Source: Blepharisma stoltei | Lineage: Eukaryota; Ciliophora; Heterotrichea; Heterotrichida; Blepharismidae | Length of the DNA stretch: 64,000 nt | NCBI GenBank assembly: GCA_914767885.1 | Contig: CAJZBQ010000047.1 | Location: 496,001-560,000 of the forward strand | Reading direction: 5' to 3' | In this document: positions 41,755-53,561 of the stretch, one piece after another | Position numbering within the stretch: position 1 is the first letter of the stretch | Layout of the letters: every line of letters begins with the position of its first letter | The notes under the pieces: model-generated | Told to the model about the DNA's origin: nothing | What the model saw: only the letters and a program-made list of their open reading frames with translations | Databases searched by the model: none | Program-made: the position numbers and the translations under genes

Positions 41755-43596
41755 TTAGTTTGAATAAGCCTGCAAAGTTGCAAGATCAATCAAACATTTT
41801 GTAGCTGTTTCTTGAAATTCAGCAGGTGCAGCTGCAATAATATGAATCAATTCTTCAATGTCATTCACAAAAGTAGGGAAATTTCCAAGTGTTTCTACCC
41901 CATTTTGCAATTTTTCACATATTTCAACTAGTAGCAAGAAGCAAGAGTCAACGACTTCTCTCTTTTCAGAAATAATATTTGGTTTTACTATACTTCTTAT
42001 CATGTATACACATTGAGCAGCAATATCAACAGTGCAAGAAGGCCCAGTGCATTCAATTATTTCACTTAATGTGTATATTGCTTTGGACAAAACTGAGGGG
42101 TTTGTTTTATTATTGATTGATTTTATAATACCAGAACTGAAATACTGAAAGTGAGGAAAAAATAAATTTGGGTGGTCTATGCTAGGTTTATGTATTGTCT
42201 TGTGGTATCTTTTTGTCTTAAGTTTAAGTCTCTCTTTAATTATTTGTTGGGCTGGGGTTAATTTTTCAGATTTTTCAGAGTGATAAATTTGTGGCTTTTT
42301 GGTTGGAGGATTTGCTAGTTTATTTGCTGATTCTCTTATGACATCATAAACAAGGATATCACTTCCCGCAGATTTATTTTCGGAATTTAGTCTTGATATT
42401 AAAATGTCGCACATTTCTTTAGGCTTTAAAAACGTCAAACTAATTAGTGCTTTTAATCTTTTTTCTTCAAAGTCTTTTAAATTAAATTGATTTGGACATT
42501 TAAATAGCACGTCAGCTAAGCTCTCATAAACTAAATCAAGTTCATCTAGATCAGCTCCTATTAACTCTTCAGCTGCATTAATGGCGGCGACGTTTCTATC
42601 TTTTTGCTCGGACCTTAGCCCTTGTATAAGGTCTTCTAAATACATTGGACTGTCTCTTGTAATTTCTTCTTCTTCATCTTCCTTTTCACTATCACTACTT
42701 CCGAAATCGATTTTATTTTCAGCTAGAAAATCTTCCAAACTAAACTTAATTGATGGACTTTCTGGGTGCATAATTTGTGATACAGCAGATGCAATAAGTA
42801 AGCCTGAGTTTCTTATTTTTATGTTTGTGGATGAAAGTCGGATTTGAACTCCTGAAAAAATGTAGTTTGCGATTGGGGCTGGAAGTGCTGCATGGATATT
42901 GTGGTATATAAGCAGAGTTAGAACTGACTAGAAAATACAATAATTTGTGCTGAGATTGGACTCTTTTAGTAAAGATTCTTTGCTTCACTCTTGGGAAGCA
43001 TTTATTAGGCAGTTATCAGACAAAGAATAATGATCAAGCAAAGCAGAAAGCTTCACAGAGTCTTCGTATGTGGAGCAAACTGCCTTAAAAGGTAATTGAG
43101 ATGTAAAAAAGACTGCGAACGTTGGAGTGAAGGTTGGAAAATAATTATAAATTTCAGCAAGAGGCATTTCTTTGAATATGCAAATCAGAAGAGGAGAAAT
43201 TACTTTTAAAGATGATAATAGCTCTATAATAGTTTTGGTAGGAGAAGATTTCTGAAGAGCTTTTACTACGGGAAGAGGTTTTCTTCTTAATAAAATTTTA
43301 TCAATGATCTCTAATGTCTTACTGAAAAGAACTTCACTGCTTTCTAAATCTTGCTTAAAGAGAGCGCAGCATAGGTCACAAAAATAGGTCTCTGCGTGCA
43401 GTAAATTGTGTTTAAATTTGTTTGCAATTCTGTCTGGAAGAGAAACTAAGATATTCAGTAAATTATTCCAACCTATAGAGATGTCTGAAAGCAAACTAGG
43501 CAAATTTTCACAGATAAAAGTTGATATAGCGATATCTGATACTTCTGAATTGCTAATTTCTTCTATTTGTTCAATTAATTTCTCTACTGCGCTCAT
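41755..43596 (-). CDS. TELO2: TEL2-like telomere/PIKK maturation protein
   Basis: ATG 43596. A helical-repeat protein of about 608 residues. A 15-nt intron (42924-42938) removes a TAG and joins STNYF to LTLLIYHN. The conserved block FSGVQIRLSSTNIKIRNSGL ... IASAVSQ matches the TEL2 signature just before an acidic linker (FGSSDSEKEDEEEE) and the C-terminal domain. TEL2 with TTI1/TTI2 helps fold PIKK kinases such as mTOR and ATM. The identification is by recognised motifs, not a search. TGA is Trp in ASQE-W-SKES. Confidence 0.75.
42924..42938 (-). other. 15-nt intron
   Basis: Minus strand GTATTTTCTAGTCAG; contains an in-frame TAG and joins the two halves of the TEL2-like gene. Confidence 0.85.
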
Positions 43597-43672
43597 TTTA
43601 TCTATATGACCAATATTCTTTATTTAGTGATAAATGATAATTAAACCCAAGAATTTTAGTTAAAATAATTGT

Positions 43673-44365
43673 TTATTGCGCTTGCGCATTTTGGCTTTCT
43701 GCATTCCACTTCGCTATAGCTTGTCTAACAGGCTCATGCACTTCTCTAACAGCTTCAATTCCTCCTATTTCTTCTCTCCATCTTACCAAATTAGCATGTC
43801 TGCTGAAATCAAAATTACTCAATTCTAACTGACTTAAAGCGCAATACAACAAGATATCAGCAAACGTTGGCTGAGCAGTTCTAGCTATGTAGCTTCCATT
43901 TGCAAAGACAGCATCAATAGATGTAAGGAAACTCTCCAAAGCTGCTGACCATTCTGCTACTTTTTCAGGTGGAGGCACTGGCTTGTTGAAAAATTTAGGC
44001 AAAACGATATAATTGTAAACATAAGGAGAAATAGCTTTGACTGTATTAGTATGATGCCAATGCAGTGAGGCGTTCACTCTCGCTCTGGCTTGGAGGTCTG
44101 CTGGAAACCATTGAGAATCAGTATGAAAGGCTTCAGCTAAATAGTAAATAATAGCATTGCTTTCACCAAGGCTGAAAGTTCCATGAGTAATTGCAGGGAC
44201 TTGGCCATATGGATTAATGGCAAGAAACTCTGGAGATTTTTGCTCGTGCTTTAGCAAGTCAACTTGGATGAGCTCATTCGGAATATTATGAAGCTTGCAG
44301 AAAATCATCACAGCTCGGGTTGGAGGGGAAAAGACTGTTCCGTGAATCCTGAGAGTGTCTGCCAT
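43673..44365 (-). CDS. Glutathione S-transferase, theta-like
   Basis: 230 residues. The N-terminal thioredoxin-like domain has the Ser of FSPPTRAVMIFCK and the cis-Pro motif YGQVPAITHG followed by LGESNAIIYYLAE (the ES motif binding glutathione). The C-terminal helical domain has TFADILLYCALSQLEL. Conjugates glutathione to electrophiles. Single exon, clean ends. Confidence 0.93.
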   Translation of the reverse strand: MADTLRIHGTVFSPPTRAVMIFCKLHNIPNELIQVDLLKHEQKSPEFLAINPYGQVPAITHGTFSLGESNAIIYYLAEAFHTDSQWFPADLQARARVNASLHWHHTNTVKAISPYVYNYIVLPKFFNKPVPPPEKVAEWSAALESFLTSIDAVFANGSYIARTAQPTFADILLYCALSQLELSNFDFSRHANLVRWREEIGGIEAVREVHEPVRQAIAKWNAESQNAQAQ

Positions 44366-44596
44366 TATTATTTATAGCCAATATTAATAAAGACTAAGTT
44401 AGAGAATTTATTCAATAGCTTATAAATGATAAAAGATAAAGGATATTAATTTAATTGAAAAATATTTATGATAAATATTGTTGAATAAATCTGAATTCAA
44501 CTTACTAACTCATTTTTGCGATTTTTCAGGATGCAATAATAGAACAGGCTTGTTAGTTAGTAAAAAATTAGCAATAATACAGAATTATTTATAGTT
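44366..44596. other. Short AT-rich spacer
   Basis: 231-bp gap between the GST gene and the coiled-coil gene; no feature seen. Confidence 0.4.
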
Positions 44597-45292
44597 TTAA
44601 ATGTTTCCGTTCGTATGATTAGAAGTTTCTTCTATCCATTTCCCATTTTTTCAGTTTCCGAACTCTTCTTTACTTCCAACTGAGTAGCTTCCTGCCTTAA
44701 TTCCTCTGCAATATCTAGGTTTTTCTGGCCTATTTGATTGCTCTATTTCATTTTGCAAACTTTTTGTCATTGTTCAGTTTGATACCTTGCTGTTTTTTTC
44801 AAGTTCTTGGTTTTTTTTCTTCAATCCTTCTATAATTTTTTTATCATTTTCAGAGCTATTATAAGCATTTGTCAATAGCTCATTATACTCATCTGTCCGA
44901 TTCTTCATTGTTTCATTTAATTCAAATATTTTTTCTTTTTGGATTTTGTTTTCTTTTTCTGATAAAACTTGTAAGGCTTTTAATTTTTCCACTTCTTGAG
45001 CTAAGAGCAAGAAAGATTGTTCCATAGCTTGGCATTTAGCTTCGTAAAGCTTAGATTTCTCAGTTAACCCTAAAATGCAGTCTTCAAGAGACTTTTTTTC
45101 TAACTTCAGAGTGATAAGTTCTTCTTCGAAAAGGCTTGAAGAAGTTTGAATATCAGCAGTTGATTGAGTGTCCCTGGAGTTGTCAGGAGTTGAAGCAAAT
45201 GATGAAAATGCAGAAGGATTTGTTGAATCTTCTTCAGTTTGGATATATTTTGATTCCGCGGTTTTTTGTTCTCGAGTCTCAGTACAGCCCAT
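44597..45292 (-). CDS. MGC-start coiled-coil protein
   Basis: ATG 45292 (MGCTETREQK), a possible myristoylation plus palmitoylation signal. After a Ser/Thr-rich linker, a coiled coil covers about residues 55-165 (EEELITLKLEKKSLEDCILG ... EGLKKKNQELEKN). TGAs are Trp twice (SN-W-TMTKS, GN-W-KNGKW). Stop TAA 44597-44599, about 231 residues. Probably membrane-attached; function unknown. Confidence 0.7.
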
Positions 45293-45913
45293 TTTATTTT
45301 TCGTAGATTAGTTATTATAAGGAAATTATCTCTATAAATTACTTGCAAAAGCTCCAGTTAAAAATTTTGAATTTTAGGTAAAACAGTCAGAATTTTACTT
45401 TGCAATAAATAATTATGAAAAATTTGGTAAAAGTTTAAACATTGCGATTTATAGCTAGAGATACACAGAAAATTATACCAGAATAATGATAAAAGTGTTA
45501 CAAAAAAATAATTTTATGTGATTATATAGAATTTTTAAAATGAAAAAGCAAGCCAGTGCTAAATTCTTATTGATAATTAAACTAAAAAATGGCAACTTTA
45601 GACATTATATATAAAGTAAAAAAATTTTGCTTATATTACTTTAAATATCGAAAATCATTATTTACTAATCTTGGCTATTGAGAAATTCATTATTAGAGAT
45701 AATAAATGATATATCAACAATAGATAATCGAAATCCCTTGATGCTACTTATACTATAATAATCCACCAAATATGTCCAATTTAAATAAAAAAATTCCAGT
45801 AAGTATAAAACTAATTCATAATAGTTATTTTAGAATTTCATTTAATTTTATCCTAAAAGCACCAATAAGTAGTCATTGCTCATTATTTATATCCCCACAT
45901 TTTTTCTTAATAA
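45293..45913. other. AT-rich intergenic region
   Basis: 621 bp, very AT-rich, between divergent genes; presumably promoters. No repeat termini, RNA or ORF were recognised. Confidence 0.5.
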
Positions 45914-47353
45914 ATGGAGAGAGGAAAAGAGCCGAGATCTAACATAAGGCAAACTTCACAAGAACTTCAAAAACTATTAATGCGCTCTTTGACTCTTATC
46001 TTAGGTAAAAACTGCAAAGTAACTACTACAGCTGGAGCTACATACAAAGGACTAATTCATACTTATACTTCAAATGGGATCATTCTTTATCAAAATCGAA
46101 ATCCTCAAGAATCAATCAAGCCTATTAAATTTTCCCTCAAAGATCTGATATCAATAGAAGCTAACAGCATCACAGTTGCTCCTCAAAAAAAATTTAAAAC
46201 TGATCGGGAAATAACTAAATCCAATAAAAAATACTCCCGACAATTGCAAAAATGGGAAAGTGACGCTCCTATAGAAGAAACTCTCACTCCCCTCCATAAA
46301 CGAACAAAAAATCTTATTCGCTTGTGGAGGGGTTAATTTTTTTTGTAAAAAAAATTATATATAAATTTTATAAAAAAATTTTTTTTTCGAAATTTTAAAA
46401 AAAAATTAATTCGTAAAAATTGTAAAGCAAATATTAATTTAATTTATAAAATTTATGTTTTTAAAACGCAAGTTGTTTAAAATTAAACAGAATTAGCTAT
46501 ACATTTCGTAATACTACATATCATTTATATATCAATTATTTTTTCATAAAAAATTTTTGTACGCTCACAGAAGTGAGTTTTTGGTCAAAAAATATGGATT
46601 TTTCAATGGTTTTGTTCGTTCACGGAGGGGGGAGTCAGTAAATCCAATGAGCCCTGGGACCAGTTCAAAGCCAACAAAGAAAAATTCAACTATAAAAGCA
46701 CCTATAGCGAAGATATTTATACAACAGCAAAAGTCGACCCTAGAGAATTAACTGAAGAACAATTAAAAAAAGCCCAAAAAGTTGAAGAAGAACTTTTAGG
46801 GACCAAAATTGAGGAAGAATTCGAAGATGTAGAAGACGAAGAAAAGAAATTTGGAGCTGTTCTCGGCAGTGGAAGATATGAAGAAAACAATAGCCAGTCT
46901 CCTCCCAGGATAACTCGTGATAGAGCTGTTAGCATTGCAGGAGATTTTTCTATAGAAGATTATAAAAAATTCAGGGAGCATTTATTGAGGAATAAAATTT
47001 CTATTTCAACGGAGATGGAGACAGTTAATTCCTTGTGCCCGATGATTGCTGCTGACAATAAAGAAGAAGTGCTGAGGGAATTCGTCAAATTTAAAAGAGA
47101 AAGATTGCCTTCAAGGAGAGAAATAATGGAAGACTTGAAAAAATCATCAAAAATAATTGATGAGTTGTTTAAGAAAATGCCAGAAATGATGAAGAAAGAT
47201 GAAAGGAAGCCCAAAGGAGTTATAGACTTATTTATTTCTGGATGGAAAAATTGTGAAAGGGATACAGAAGTTCAGATATGGCCAAGCTTTAATAGGCATT
47301 TAACTACTTCAAGCACAGTTCCACCTAGAGTTACTGCTAATCTCTATAAATAA
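45914..47353 (+). CDS. ATXN2: Ataxin-2 / Pbp1 homologue, split by a MITE-bearing IES
   Basis: The N-terminal Lsm (SM-ATX) domain (LTLILGKNCKVTTTAGATYK, GIILYQNRN) is followed, after removing 46272-46640, by the LsmAD domain. This reads KSNEPWDQFKANKEKFNYKS then TYSEDIYTTAKVD, which is diagnostic. A helical region and a C-terminal tail follow (stop TAA 47351-47353), about 356 residues. Ataxin-2 proteins bind RNA and work in mRNA stability and stress granules. No PAM2 motif was recognised. The two hallmark domains lie on opposite sides of the IES. Confidence 0.92.
46272..46640. mobile_element. IES with Pogo-type MITE in ataxin-2, 369 bp
   Basis: TA at 46270-46271 and 46639-46640; excision joins ESDAP to KSNEPW in frame. 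The MITE core begins about 18 bases inside the left TA (CTCCATAAACGAAC and TTCGCTTGTGGAG form the hairpin). Its terminal motifs carry several substitutions, so it is older than the 23.2-kb copy. Confidence 0.88.
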
Positions 47354-47626
47354 GTTCAATTCAATGTAAAATATATGAAAAAAGATTTAAAAATGGTAAA
47401 ATGATTTAAAAAGAGAAACTCTATTTCTTAATCTATATGTCCTTTAATAAACACTATTATAGCTAGATATACAGCTCTAAATTTAATAAAAAAATCAAAC
47501 TTTGATATTAACAAATGTGTAAATTCTAATAAACCTGAAATTATGAACTTTTTTACTTTTCAATTTATCTTTAAATTAAAATAGCAAAGATATTATATTT
47601 TCTAATAATAATTTATTTAAATATAT
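47354..47626. other. Convergent AT-rich spacer
   Basis: 273 bp between the convergent ataxin-2 and C2-like genes; nothing recognised. Confidence 0.4.
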
Positions 47627-50358
47627 TTAAAGTAAAGTTCTTTTCCTAGTTGGAGACTCTCTAGAAGGTAAAGCTGTCATTCCTCTTTGTGGAGATTTCG
47701 AGCCTAATCCTGGACTTCTTCCTTCCTTTTTACTTGACATATCAATTACAGTTCCAAATATGGCTGATTTCTTCTCTCCCATTGAATTTAGCTTCTTCAG
47801 CTCTGCTTGATCTTCAAGTTTTTCTTTTTCTATTGTATTATACCCATCAGTGAACTCTTCAATTCCAAGCTTTTTACCTTCAAAATACACAAACAGCCCT
47901 TCACCTTCTTTCTTTATCTCCACATTTTTAGTACCAAAGACATATTTTTCTTTATCAGTCCTAACGAAATTTACATCCATAGTATTTTCTCTTGTATTTA
48001 AATATTTTGCTAGTGCTACATCCACAAGATCTCCCTGCTTAGCTATATAAGCTGGTTTTGACCTCTTAATATCATCAATCATTTTTTGCATGGAGCCTTT
48101 CTGGTACTCTTTTTCTTCCAGCATATCTTCAAGCCTCCTATAAAGCCTATTAGTAAGTAGCCCAGCCTGCGCTTGCATGAACACCAAATCACTGAAATAA
48201 GACAGCTCCTTCAGCAATTCTTCTTGAATTTTTACCTCAGCATCAAACTGCAGTTTGAAGTCTCTATATTGATCATAAATTCCCTCGTCATTTTTCAGTA
48301 AAGTCTCTATGTCTTCAAGATGTTTTCTAAATTCTTCTAAGTTTCCTAAATAATCAGCTATTTGTTGCTGCTTTGATTGGAGCTCTTGCTCTAGGGCTGG
48401 CTGGGAATTCTGATAATCCCTTATATCAATTTCAATTTTCCTAGAGTGATTCATAGACTCATTGATGTTTATTTCTTTTAGAGCGTTTAGATCTTGATAA
48501 GCTTTTTCAAGTTCAGCTGAAATCTGAGCATAGGAATTGTTTTGAGCATTTAGCGTGATATTTCTGGATTTTTGGTCTTCTTGGGATATAAGTTCAGCTT
48601 GAGTGATTTCTATTTGGGCTTGAAGCTGTAAGTTTTCGATATTTGCGTGATCTAGTAATGAGGTTTGAGAGTTCAGCTGTGATAGCATCGCTACTCTTTC
48701 TTCTTCGATTTTTACCAGATCATTGGCTAAATGCGGATCTGCATACCCAGTAAGTATAGCCTGGTAGCTGCTTATCATGGTCTCCCTTTCTCCGTCATCT
48801 TTTTCAATTTGTTTTTTGAGTTTCGCAATTCTTTTTATTTCTTTTTCTACATTTTCGCCATCAATTTTATTTTTTTCATTCTCATTTTTAAAATGTTCTG
48901 CTTGCTCTTTAACGTTACCTATTTCTTCTTCATAATTATTTTGGTGGCGGCGACAAAATATGTGATTGACGATGGGCACAAAAATCGCTTTATAGCATAA
49001 ACAAAAGGTTTTGGACCCTTTAATCCTGCCTATAGCGGCGGTATGGGGTGGTTAAGCCTTGGGAGTCAGCTAGTTGCAATTCCAGTCGAGATAATAGTTA
49101 TACGAATGGGCTTTGGGTCATGGGTTCTTCCCTGCGGCTCCGAAAGCCATTTTTCTGGGTGTCACCCCTCTTCAAGTAGTCGACAGGAGGCATACATAAA
49201 GCAAGAAGAGGAGCCTTTCTAGCCCATCGAGACTCAGGGATATATTGGTGCAAGCCCTAGTTCCGGGAATAGACTACTGTTGAGACAGGGATCAGGCGAC
49301 TGAACTCCTCCTTAACAAATCCGGTGGCCAAAGAGGGAGAAGACATCAGATCTGGAAGGCTTTAAGCCTTTTAAGTTTAAGTTTGCTTCTTCTTCCAGAG
49401 CTTTTATTTGAGAATCTACACTGGCAATAGCTTCTTCGAGCTTTAGATTTTCTCCTGAAACTTGTGTGATGACTCCATCAATAAAAATTTGTTCTTGGCC
49501 CAGCTGCTCTCTAGTTTCTGTCATTGATTGCGCAAGTTCTTCCATTGGGCTGTCAAAATTTACTACAACTTCTTGGATTGCTTCGTACTCTTCTACTTGA
49601 GCTTTCATCACACGAATTTTTTGGCACAGGCCGATAGCGATATTTCTTAATAAATGTGGCTCTGAGCTGGAAAGTTGCTCAATATTAAGCTCAAATCTAC
49701 TTGGGAGCTCTAAGTAAGGCTCTGCCATATCAAGATTGTTTTCGTCTTCTTGGCGCTTTCTAAGAGGTGATTTACCTGGAGACCGCCCTGGAGATCTTGC
49801 AGGGGATCTGATTCCATCCTCTATGAGTTGCTCATATTCTGCTCCAAGGCGGGTTCTTACTCTTACTACAATATCATGGATATCTTTTTCAGCATCTTCA
49901 ACGGAATTTAGCTTCTTTAAGTAATTGCATTTTCCTCGTATTTTGAGTGGAGATACTCCAATGTTCTTTGGGCGGGCTTTATTAGGAGAGATACTTCTGC
50001 GGGAGTTTCCTAGAACTCCAACTAATTTTACTTTGACACCTTTAGGACCTTCTAAGCCAACACCTTTTTCTGGCTCGAATTTTACCCACTTTTCGAAGTT
50101 CCCTGTTATAGTTTTGTCACAAAGTCTTCCTAGTTGGACAGAGCTTGTTGCTAAGAGAGCTTCATCGCGAAGCTCAAGATTCATAACCCCATCTGGCGAA
50201 AATGATGGAATTGTTATATAAGAAATTGATTGGAAGGAGAGTTGATGAGTGTTAGAGCCTACAGTTACGACCAGCCCCAGTGTTGAAGGGTCTATAGGTC
50301 TTGGGAGTTGTAATTCTGTGAATTGAATTTCTAGCTTGAATTGTTTTGAATCAGCCAT
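47627..50358 (-). CDS. C2-like N-terminus plus long coiled-coil protein
   Basis: ATG 50358 (MADSKQFKLEIQFTELQLPR). The first 110 residues resemble a C2-type beta sandwich. A repeated SPGRSP-like segment follows (RSPARSPGRSPGKSP), then a coiled coil of about 500 residues. Removing the IES 48935-49314 joins HRIC to YEEEIGNVKEQ in frame. The C-terminal 100 residues regain a folded look (VDVALAKYLNTRENTMDVNF, GLFVYFEGKKLGIEEF). About 780 residues. The architecture suggests a ciliary or cytoskeletal structural protein; no specific family is claimed. Confidence 0.8.
48935..49314. mobile_element. IES, SINE-like, 380 bp
   Basis: TA at 48933-48934 and 49313-49314, in-frame excision from the coiled-coil gene. 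The insert is GC-richer than the coding sequence, with words such as GGGGTGGTTAAGCC and CCTGCGGCTCCG. No long ORF and no MITE termini. Confidence 0.75.
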
Positions 50359-50670
50359 TTAACGATTATAACAAATTCCGTTATTCATTAAAGAAATTCT
50401 AATAAAGCAATTTGTCCTCCTCTTTGATTTTAAAATTCAGATAATTTTTATTTAATATGCATTATAATAAAAGTTCGACAACCAGTATTATTTAAAAAAG
50501 GAAAGGAATTATTCTAAATTTGCAGTTTTATTTTTTTATATACTTAAAGAAATGAGCAATATTAGAGAATTATTATTAAAAATATTAGCACATAATTTTG
50601 GTTATAAAATTTATGTTTTTAGATTTGTAAATAAACGAAATTATGCATCAATTATTAGTGGAATTATAAA
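50359..50670. other. Divergent AT-rich spacer
   Basis: 312 bp between the C2-like gene (minus) and the first countin-like gene (plus). No motif recognised. Confidence 0.4.
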
Positions 50671-51354
50671 ATGGCTGGCTTCAAAGTTTTAGTATTTCTT
50701 GGCATCCTAGCTTTCTCATTTGCAGAATCAGATCTCCCAGTTCTTGGCGGAGTCGATTTATGCCCTCCATGCGTACAATTCGGCAAAGACGAGCTTCAAG
50801 GTCTTTACAACTATATAACTACCTCTACAATCCCAAATACATGTGATGACGTTTGTAAAATCCTCACATTCCCTCTGCCAAAAGAACTATGTGGCTATTT
50901 CTGCAATGCAGTAGGCGTAAAGATTTTCACCGACGATATCAAAAAAGCTTACACTGACCCAATTTACTTTTGTGAGCTTATTGATCAATGCCCAGCAAAT
51001 AAAGGAGGAGCAGCAAACATTACTAATACTTATGTGACACCATCCACAGCTCCTCAGTTTTCTACTTTCAATATCCAGATCCTATTCCAGGTCACAAAAG
51101 AAACTGGAACAGGTGAAGTAGCATTGACCTTAAAAGCACCTAACAAGAGTGTGTATACCCAAAGCTACCTAAACGAAGGTTTTGCAACTGGATCCTATTC
51201 AGCTAAATTCCAAGTTGTTACCAACGGAGATTACGCAGTAGGAAACTACACTGGCCAAGTCGCTGTATGCTCCGGAACCTGTGGGACAAACTCACCTATA
51301 AGTGCAGTCCTTGCTACAACTAACGTTAAATTTACAGTGACTCTTCAGCCTTAA
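50671..51354 (+). CDS. Secreted saposin-B/countin-like protein, copy 1
   Basis: 227 residues with a clear signal peptide (MAGFKVLVFLGILAFSFAE). A saposin-type domain with six spaced cysteines covers about residues 25-110 (DLCPPCVQF, CDDVCKIL, CGYFCNAVG, YFCELIDQC). A beta-rich C-terminal domain follows (ITNTYVTPS, FNIQILFQVTKETGTGE). The combination resembles Dictyostelium countin-type proteins. Likely secreted or lysosomal, lipid-interacting. Tandem duplicate of the next gene. Confidence 0.88.
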   Translation: MAGFKVLVFLGILAFSFAESDLPVLGGVDLCPPCVQFGKDELQGLYNYITTSTIPNTCDDVCKILTFPLPKELCGYFCNAVGVKIFTDDIKKAYTDPIYFCELIDQCPANKGGAANITNTYVTPSTAPQFSTFNIQILFQVTKETGTGEVALTLKAPNKSVYTQSYLNEGFATGSYSAKFQVVTNGDYAVGNYTGQVAVCSGTCGTNSPISAVLATTNVKFTVTLQP

Positions 51355-51414
51355 ATAATATTCGAGTTTCTTAGCCTTTAATGGATTTCTTCTCTCACTT
51401 TATGTGGATAAAAT

Positions 51415-52098
51415 ATGGTTGGAGCTAAGGTTCTATTCCTTTTCAGTATCCTTTCTCTTTGTTTTGCAGAAATTAAGCTTGTCTCTATAGAAGCAGTTGA
51501 TATGTGCTCTCCATGTGTAATTTTTGCGGACTCCTCTCTACAGCAGCTTTATAACTATGTAATGGATAACACTATTCCTGGGTCATGTAGCCAACTCTGT
51601 GGCATTTTTGGGCAAAATTTAACAGCACAAGTATGCAACTATTTATGTAATGCTGTAGGAATTGCTTCTTTTGTCAAAATTGTGAAGGACTGCCAGTTAG
51701 ACCCAATTTACTTCTGTGAGCTTCTTGATGTCTGTCCAGTTGTAGCTGGCGGGTCTGCAAATATTACAAATACTTATGTTGTCCCTTCTTCTGCTACACA
51801 ATATTCAACATTTAATGTTCAAGTACTTTTTCAAATTTTGAAAGAAACAGGGACTGGGCAAGTGTCTTTAATATTAACAGCACCTAATAAAAGTGTTTCG
51901 AAGCAAAGCTATTTAAATGAAGGGTTTAAGCCTGGGACTTATTCTGCTAAGTTTCAGGTTGTAACTGATGGGATGTATCCTGCAGGAGTTTACAATGGAG
52001 TTTTAGAAGTATGCACAGGAATTTGTGGGGCAACTCTGCCGAACTCAGCTATTTTATCGACAGGCAATATTAAGTTTACAGTAACGCCAAAACCTTAA
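51415..52098 (+). CDS. Secreted saposin-B/countin-like protein, copy 2
   Basis: Also 227 residues and clearly a duplicate of the preceding gene, 60 bp downstream: signal peptide, VDMCSPCVIF, CNYLCNAVG, YFCELLDVC, then ITNTYVVPSSATQYSTFN. The cysteines are kept, while the sequence between them and codon usage have diverged (copy 1 uses more C-ending codons), so the duplication is not recent. Confidence 0.88.
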   Translation: MVGAKVLFLFSILSLCFAEIKLVSIEAVDMCSPCVIFADSSLQQLYNYVMDNTIPGSCSQLCGIFGQNLTAQVCNYLCNAVGIASFVKIVKDCQLDPIYFCELLDVCPVVAGGSANITNTYVVPSSATQYSTFNVQVLFQILKETGTGQVSLILTAPNKSVSKQSYLNEGFKPGTYSAKFQVVTDGMYPAGVYNGVLEVCTGICGATLPNSAILSTGNIKFTVTPKP

Positions 52099-52216
52099 AT
52101 TAGAAATAATCTATATTGAGTTAGATTATAGATATAATTCACGAACAGCATTTTCAGCAGCTATATCAAGCTAAATCCAACAGAGATAAATTACCTTTTT
52201 ATAAGAATTCTTAAAA

Positions 52217-52795
52217 ATGGATGTGTATTTCACTAAAGGATCACCAAAAGTCCATGACTACAACCCAATTACCCATTCTCCATTTTACAGCACCCCTGAG
52301 CCTTCACTAACGTACTCACGTGGGCCAACCTATTCCAAGCCTTTTACCAATGGAAATATCTTTGATATTAAAAGCCATAAGGATCCTATAACTGGAAGAA
52401 TGTACAGATATGATGACGGTAGAAAAACTTTATCAAAAACGGGGAGCTTAAGGGTTAACAGATCATTTGACGTAGAAAAGGCTGCAGTTTTAATTAATCC
52501 TCCAAGACTTTATAAATCAAAGCCAAAGGCGTTATCGCCTAGCCCTATTTCAGGGATTACTAGGGGTTTTGAACGAAGTTTAAGTCCAGTAAGAGAAGAG
52601 TTGCCTACTAGCCCTGAGCCGAGATTTGACTTTTTTAGAAAAACAAATGAGTATGGGAGCATTGCTGGATCACTTAGAAAACCCGTTCAAGTTGCTTATG
52701 TCAACCCTTATTTATTAAAGGCGACTGGCACGATAGGGAATCAAGGAAGTTCAAATCAGGAATTTAAACAGGCTGCAAATGCATTCTTTTCCTAA
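52217..52795 (+). CDS. Pro/Ser-rich hypothetical protein
   Basis: 192 residues (MDVYFTKGSPKVHDYNPITH), without a clear fold. Short Ser-Pro motifs (SPSPISG, SLSPVREELPTSPEP) are likely phosphorylation sites, and GRMYRYDDGRKTLSKTGS resembles microtubule-associated linkers. Single exon, TAA stop. Confidence 0.6.
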   Translation: MDVYFTKGSPKVHDYNPITHSPFYSTPEPSLTYSRGPTYSKPFTNGNIFDIKSHKDPITGRMYRYDDGRKTLSKTGSLRVNRSFDVEKAAVLINPPRLYKSKPKALSPSPISGITRGFERSLSPVREELPTSPEPRFDFFRKTNEYGSIAGSLRKPVQVAYVNPYLLKATGTIGNQGSSNQEFKQAANAFFS

Positions 52796-53561
52796 TTCTG
52801 AACATTTATGAGGTAAGCAATATTTTAAATAAAATCAGAAGCATTAGATTCATAATTTTTTTACAATGGCTCCTAAAAAAGTTTTATAAATTAATTTTAG
52901 ATTCTAAAAACAAAAATATATTATGAGCATGCAACACTAAAGCAAATAAATATTGAAAAATTGACAAAGTGATTTAGAATGCATGAGAAAAGGGTATCAA
53001 ACTGCTTAGAGAAGAGCCAAACTAGATTTGTGAGTTTCAAGGTGAAATCTAGATTTAAATAGCACGCAAGGAAAAATTAAAATCTGAATTAAAGCCAGTA
53101 AATAAAGAATTTATTAAGACCTTTACTATCATTTATTAAAATATTAAGTGTTTTTTAATTCAATATATACAAACACTAAAGGTTGCGTATCAGATTAGAT
53201 TAAATTTCATGCCTTAATGGAACAACGATAAACGAATCTTAATTTTACTTATCGCATTAATTATTAAAATATATTTAGAAGATTCTGTTTAGCTATAATT
53301 ATAACTTAGTGCACCAAAATCAATAGCAATAATTGATAATTTGTTCCAATTAAGACTAAAATTTATGTTTAGTTTTTATTGCAAAATCTTTTAAGAGTGT
53401 CAATAAAAGTTAAAGATGCAAATAAGCATGAAACTTCTAGAGAGCTATATGCAAAATCATTCGAAGCGCCAAAAAATCCGCGACCATCATTAGAGGTCGC
53501 AATATATTATAAATTTTGTTTTGATAATCATATTAATTAAATATTGAAAATTGAGCGGGAA
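52796..53561. other. AT-rich intergenic region
   Basis: 766 bp. One small hairpin, GCGACC/GGTCGC, lies at about 53481-53500. Otherwise no gene, MITE terminus or RNA is visible. Confidence 0.5.

Noticed and set aside
51361-51414. Possible operon-like coupling of the two saposin/countin genes
   Set aside because: Short spacing is common throughout this compact genome; tandem duplication explains the pair.
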